From contig NZ_CP126740.1 in NCBI RefSeq assembly GCF_030246925.1, positions 744,001-808,000 on the forward strand: a stretch of DNA of 64,000 nucleotides, written 5' to 3'. Source of the DNA: Microbacterium sp. zg-Y625. Its GTDB lineage: Bacteria > Actinomycetota > Actinomycetes > Actinomycetales > Microbacteriaceae. Position numbers and translations under genes: made by a program. The notes under the pieces were generated by a model, which was not told where the DNA came from, did not search any database, and was given only the letters and a program-made list of their open reading frames with translations. Positions 60,904-64,000 of this stretch are shown here, in pieces; positions within the stretch are counted from its first letter, which is position 1; each line of letters starts with the position of its first letter.

Positions 60904-61545
60904 ATGGTGCCCATGAGTGCACCGGACCCCGTTCCCGCACGCACGCGGGCATTCTGGGCGGACACGCGGTTCATCCTCGGCATCGTGCTCATCGTCGCCT
61001 CGATCGCGGGCGTGTGGTTCGTGGTCGCCGCGGCGCGGCAGACCGTGCCCGTCTTCGCTGCGGCGCGCACGATCGTCCCCGGCGAAGAGGTGCAGGCCGG
61101 TGCCCTGCAGGTGGTGGAGGTCGCCCTCGGGCAGGTGGGCGACGACGTCTACGCCGCGCCGGGGCTGCTCGAACCGGGTGCCGTGGCCGTGCGCACGATC
61201 GCGGAGGGCGAGCTGGTTCCCCTCAGCGCCGTGGGTGAGGCGTCCGTCAGCGATCTGACCTCCGTCGTGCTGCGATCCGCGACCGACGTGCCCGCGGCGG
61301 TCGGCGCGGGCACGGCGGTCGAGCTGTGGGCCGCTCCGGCCCTCGAGCACGGGGCGTTCGACGAGCCGCGCATCCTCGTGCCCGATGCGACCGTCGCCAC
61401 CGTGACGCGCGACGATTCGGTGATGGGCGCCGATCGTCCCGCCCTCGAGCTCATCATCCCGCGCGCAGATGTCGCCGCGACCCTCTCCGCGATTGCCGGG
61501 GGCGCCGCACTGTCGGTCGTTCCGGCCGTGGGTGGTGGGCGGTGA
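60904..61545 (+). CDS. SAF-domain membrane protein (CpaB/RcpC-like)
   Basis: 213 residues. One helix (~21-44, FILGIVLIVASIAGVWFVVA), then an SAF-type domain: VPVFAAARTIVPGEEVQAG and AVAVRTIAEGELVPLSAVG. CpaB proteins stabilise the Flp/Tad pilus secretin in diderms; actinobacterial forms lie near CpaE-like ATPases. ATG 60904 or 60913 could be the start. The next gene overlaps its stop (GTGA), so the products likely act together. No other tad gene is visible in this window. Confidence 0.87.
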   Translation: MVPMSAPDPVPARTRAFWADTRFILGIVLIVASIAGVWFVVAAARQTVPVFAAARTIVPGEEVQAGALQVVEVALGQVGDDVYAAPGLLEPGAVAVRTIAEGELVPLSAVGEASVSDLTSVVLRSATDVPAAVGAGTAVELWAAPALEHGAFDEPRILVPDATVATVTRDDSVMGADRPALELIIPRADVAATLSAIAGGAALSVVPAVGGGR

Positions 61546-62816
61546 CCACCGCGGTCGTCGCCGTGGACGGTCCCGCCGCCTCAGACATCGCGCTGCACCT
61601 GGAACGGCTGGGCGTCACGGCCTCGGCTGCGGTCGCTGCCGACGCGCCCGCGCGCGCGGCGGCCGACGCGATGCTCGCCGCCGACGGGCGTGACCTGCTC
61701 GGCGCCGTCACCGCGGCCGATCTGCTCATGCTGGAGCTGCGCCGCGACACCATCGCGCCGGCACTGGTGTCGCTCTGCGACCGTCACGGCGTGCGCATCG
61801 TGCCGCTGAGCGGAGGGTCGGGCGACGATCGGCTGGCGCAGCTGTACGGGCTCCCGGCACCGCTGCCCCTGGGCGACGGCGCGCGCGTGGCGGAGGCGCT
61901 GCAGGGTGGTGTCACGCCGGTGGCGCCGGCCCCCGCGCCGACGGGGCGGGTGATCGCGGTCTGGGGTCCCACCGGGGCGCCGGGGCGCAGCACCGTGGCC
62001 GTCGAGCTCGCCGCCGAGCTCGCCCGCGACGGCCGACGGGTGGGTCTCGTCGACGCGGACACCCACGCGCCGTCCCTCGCGCTGGCGCTCGGCCTCGCCG
62101 ATGAGGGCCCGGGGTTCGCGGCCGCGTGCCGTCAGGTCGACCACGATGCCCTGACCCCCGCGGAGCTCAGCCGCATCAGCGTGCCGCTGGGGCGCGGGGT
62201 GGAGGTGCTGACCGGTCTCAACCGGCCGGGACGGTGGCCGGAGCTCAGCGAGGAGCGCGTCGGCGGGGCGCTGCAGGTGTGTCGCTCCTGGGTGGACGAG
62301 ACGATCGTCGACGTCGCGGCGTCGCTCGAGCAGGATGAGGAGATCGTCAGCGACCTGGCCGGTCCGCGGCGGAACGCCGCATCGCTGGCGGCGGTGCGGG
62401 CGGCGGACCTCATCGTGGCAGTGGCATCGGCTGACCCCGTCGGCATGGCACGCTTCGTGCGCGGCCACGCCGAGCTGCGGGCGACGGTGGGCGCCACGCC
62501 CGTCGTGGTCGTCGTCAACCGCCTCCGCCCCGGCGCGCTGGGGGTCGATCCCCGCGGGCAGGTGCGCGCGACGCTGGACCGCTTCTGCGGCATCCGCGAC
62601 GTCTGGTTCCTGCCGCTTGACACCAAGGCGGCGGATGCCGCGATGCTGGCGGCCCGGCCCGCGCAGGAGGTCGCCGGCCGCAGCGCCCTCTCGGCGGCGG
62701 TGCGGCGCCTGGTGGGGGAGGCCATCGCTCCGGTCGCACCGGTGTCCCCGCCCGTCCCGAGACGGCGGCGCGCCGGGTCGGAACGACGCCGCGGGCTGTT
62801 CGCGCGGACCGCCTGA
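61542..62816 (+). CDS. CpaE/MinD-like P-loop ATPase with atypical Walker A
   Basis: 424 residues. An N-terminal ~125 residues resemble the receiver-like region of CpaE. The ATPase domain begins at VIAVWGPTGAPGRSTVAVEL, where the usual KGGxGKT is TGAPGRS: both lysines are replaced. VGLVDADTHAPSLALALGL, VDETIVDVAASLEQDE and PVVVVVNRLRPGALG match the other MinD/ParA motifs. A basic C-terminus (PRRRRAGSERRR) may bind lipid or nucleic acid. Coupled to the SAF gene by a GTGA overlap. Confidence 0.86.
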   Translation: MTTAVVAVDGPAASDIALHLERLGVTASAAVAADAPARAAADAMLAADGRDLLGAVTAADLLMLELRRDTIAPALVSLCDRHGVRIVPLSGGSGDDRLAQLYGLPAPLPLGDGARVAEALQGGVTPVAPAPAPTGRVIAVWGPTGAPGRSTVAVELAAELARDGRRVGLVDADTHAPSLALALGLADEGPGFAAACRQVDHDALTPAELSRISVPLGRGVEVLTGLNRPGRWPELSEERVGGALQVCRSWVDETIVDVAASLEQDEEIVSDLAGPRRNAASLAAVRAADLIVAVASADPVGMARFVRGHAELRATVGATPVVVVVNRLRPGALGVDPRGQVRATLDRFCGIRDVWFLPLDTKAADAAMLAARPAQEVAGRSALSAAVRRLVGEAIAPVAPVSPPVPRRRRAGSERRRGLFARTA

Positions 62817-62825
62817 GCGCCCGGT

Positions 62826-62831
62826 TAGGGT
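62826..62831 (+). promoter_or_regulatory. -10-like TAGGGT for leaderless kinase gene
   Basis: TAGGGT ends six bases before GTG 62838, ten bases after the previous stop. Confidence 0.5.
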
Positions 62832-62837
62832 GAAAGG

Positions 62838-64000
62838 GTGTCCACCCTCAGCGATATCGTCTATGCCCAGGGGCGGTCCTCCGCCGATGACGTGGAGTGG
62901 CTGCACCGCCTCGCCGGCGACGGCCAGCTGCTGGCCGACCTCGCGTTCGCCGACATCGTGATCTGGGTTCCCACCGCGGATGACTCGTTCATCGCCGTCG
63001 CGCACACCCGTCCGAGCGGCGCGGCGACGCTGTTCTACCGTGACATCGTCGGCGATCGGGTGCGCCCCCAGTGGCGCACGCAGGTGCGCGACGCGTTCAA
63101 CACGGCGCGCATCGTCGACTCCGCATCGCCGGACTGGTTCGAGGAGACCCCCACCCGGGTGCGCGCCGTGCCGATCGTCCGCGAGCGTGCCCACGGCGAC
63201 GTCGACCCGCGCGTGATCGGCGTGCTCACCCGTCACACCAACCTGGGGGAGACGCGCACCCCGTCGCGCCAGCAGATCACCTTCAACGACTGCGCGGACG
63301 ACCTGTTCGCCATGGTGGCCTCGGCCGACTTCCCCGACCTGACCGCGCCGACCTCGCCCCGCCGCGGCGCGCCGCGCGCGTCGGACGGCCTCATCCGGCT
63401 GGACCCCGACGGGGTGACCACGTTCGCCAGCCCCAACGCGCTGTCCGCGTTCAACAGGCTGGGCTTCGAAGAGGAGCTGGAGGGCGAGTCGCTCGTGGAG
63501 GTGACGACCGGCATCCTGCCCGCGAAACGGCAGTTCGACGAATCGCTGCCCGTCGTCGTGACGGGGCGGGCGCCCTGGCGCGCGGACGTCGAGGCGCGGG
63601 GGGTGACCGTGTCGCTGCGCACCATTCCGCTGCGCGATCACGACAAGCGCATCGGCGCGATCGTCCTCTGCCGCGACGTCACCGAGATCCGCCATCAGGA
63701 GCAGGAGCTCATCACGAAGGATGCGACGATCCGTGAGATCCACCATCGCGTGAAGAACAACCTGCAGACGGTCGCGTCGCTGCTGCGCATCCAATCACGG
63801 CGCACTCACTCCGACGAGGCCCGCGAGGCTCTGACCCAGGCGATGCGCCGGGTGTCCGCGATCGCCGTGGTGCACGACACGCTCTCGGAGGGCTTGGCGC
63901 AGAACGTCGACTTCGACGACGTCTTCGCGCGCGTGCTCAAGCTGGTCGCCGAGGTGGCGGCCGCGCCGAACACGCGGGCGCGCACGCGCACGACCGGGCA
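62838..64000 (+). CDS. pdtaS: PdtaS-type sensor histidine kinase, 3' end beyond window
   Basis: At least 387 residues, still open at the window end. An N-terminal GAF-like domain (~30-150), a PAS-like domain (~180-275), then the HisKA_2 motif EIHHRVKNNLQTVASLLRIQ with the phospho-His near 303. This order and motif match PdtaS (Rv3220c), a cytosolic kinase that phosphorylates the RNA-binding ANTAR regulator PdtaR. No membrane helix is visible, as expected. The GTG start follows a TAGGGT element by six bases. The HATPase domain must lie downstream of the window. Confidence 0.9.
   Translation, partial: MSTLSDIVYAQGRSSADDVEWLHRLAGDGQLLADLAFADIVIWVPTADDSFIAVAHTRPSGAATLFYRDIVGDRVRPQWRTQVRDAFNTARIVDSASPDWFEETPTRVRAVPIVRERAHGDVDPRVIGVLTRHTNLGETRTPSRQQITFNDCADDLFAMVASADFPDLTAPTSPRRGAPRASDGLIRLDPDGVTTFASPNALSAFNRLGFEEELEGESLVEVTTGILPAKRQFDESLPVVVTGRAPWRADVEARGVTVSLRTIPLRDHDKRIGAIVLCRDVTEIRHQEQELITKDATIREIHHRVKNNLQTVASLLRIQSRRTHSDEAREALTQAMRRVSAIAVVHDTLSEGLAQNVDFDDVFARVLKLVAEVAAAPNTRARTRTTG

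Overview
The window reads as the chromosome of a high-GC actinobacterium, most likely a Microbacterium or close relative in Microbacteriaceae. The base composition is near 70% GC and GTG starts are common. Stop/start overlaps (ATGA, GTGA) are frequent. It carries actinobacterial markers: a WhiB2/WhmD regulator, MtrA-MtrB-LpqB, DUF3499, Rv3235-family, DUF5719, PdtaS-type kinase and FurA-KatG. I see no tRNA, rRNA, CRISPR array, transposase, integrase or phage gene. No stretch over 300 bases lacks a gene.

Region 1 (1-28.2 kb) is a cell-envelope glycan locus. It begins inside a GT2 glycosyltransferase gene, followed by rmlA (dTDP-rhamnose precursor), two tandem RgpF-like genes whose first ~210 codons are almost identical DNA, an ABC exporter whose ATPase has a Wzt-type glycan-binding tail, and another GT. 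Next come a secreted LGFP-repeat protein with a possible muralytic domain and a Gtr-like trio (DUF2142 membrane protein, polyprenyl-phosphate GT, GtrA). After a large GT and a small GT2 comes a compact galactofuranan module: GlfT2-like polymerase, UDP-galactopyranose mutase, DUF6541 membrane protein, a second ABC exporter without the binding tail, and a GlfT1-like transferase. Two tandem O-antigen-ligase/Wzy-like membrane proteins close it. The simplest reading is two glycans (rhamnose-rich and galactofuranose-rich) made inside, exported by separate ABC systems, then decorated or ligated outside.

Region 2 (28.2-38.2 kb) holds manA, whiB2, a giant GT-membrane fusion, DUF5719, a metallopeptidase-like protein, DUF3499, ahcY, an RDD protein and a SpoIIM-like protein. 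Region 3 (38.3-42 kb) is furA-katG plus aqpZ, with a palindromic operator candidate and an 11-C tract. Region 4 (42-47.5 kb) is a DUF58-MoxR-DUF4350-DUF4129-membrane protein operon on the minus strand.

Region 5 (47.6-64 kb) is housekeeping: mtrA-mtrB-lpqB, comF-like, long HPF, a coiled-coil protein, secA, an alanine/aspartate-type aminotransferase, several small proteins, and a SAF/CpaE-like pair. It ends with a PdtaS-type histidine kinase cut by the window edge. From whiB2 to the kinase the gene set resembles the M. tuberculosis Rv3260c-Rv3220c neighbourhood, recalled from knowledge and not searched.

A genome-style signal runs through the window. Thirteen genes have a TANNNT -10-like hexamer ending 6 or 7 nt before the start codon, which fits leaderless transcription. 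Two intergenic regions hold strong, unexplained structure: the whiB2 promoter, and the nested palindrome after secA.
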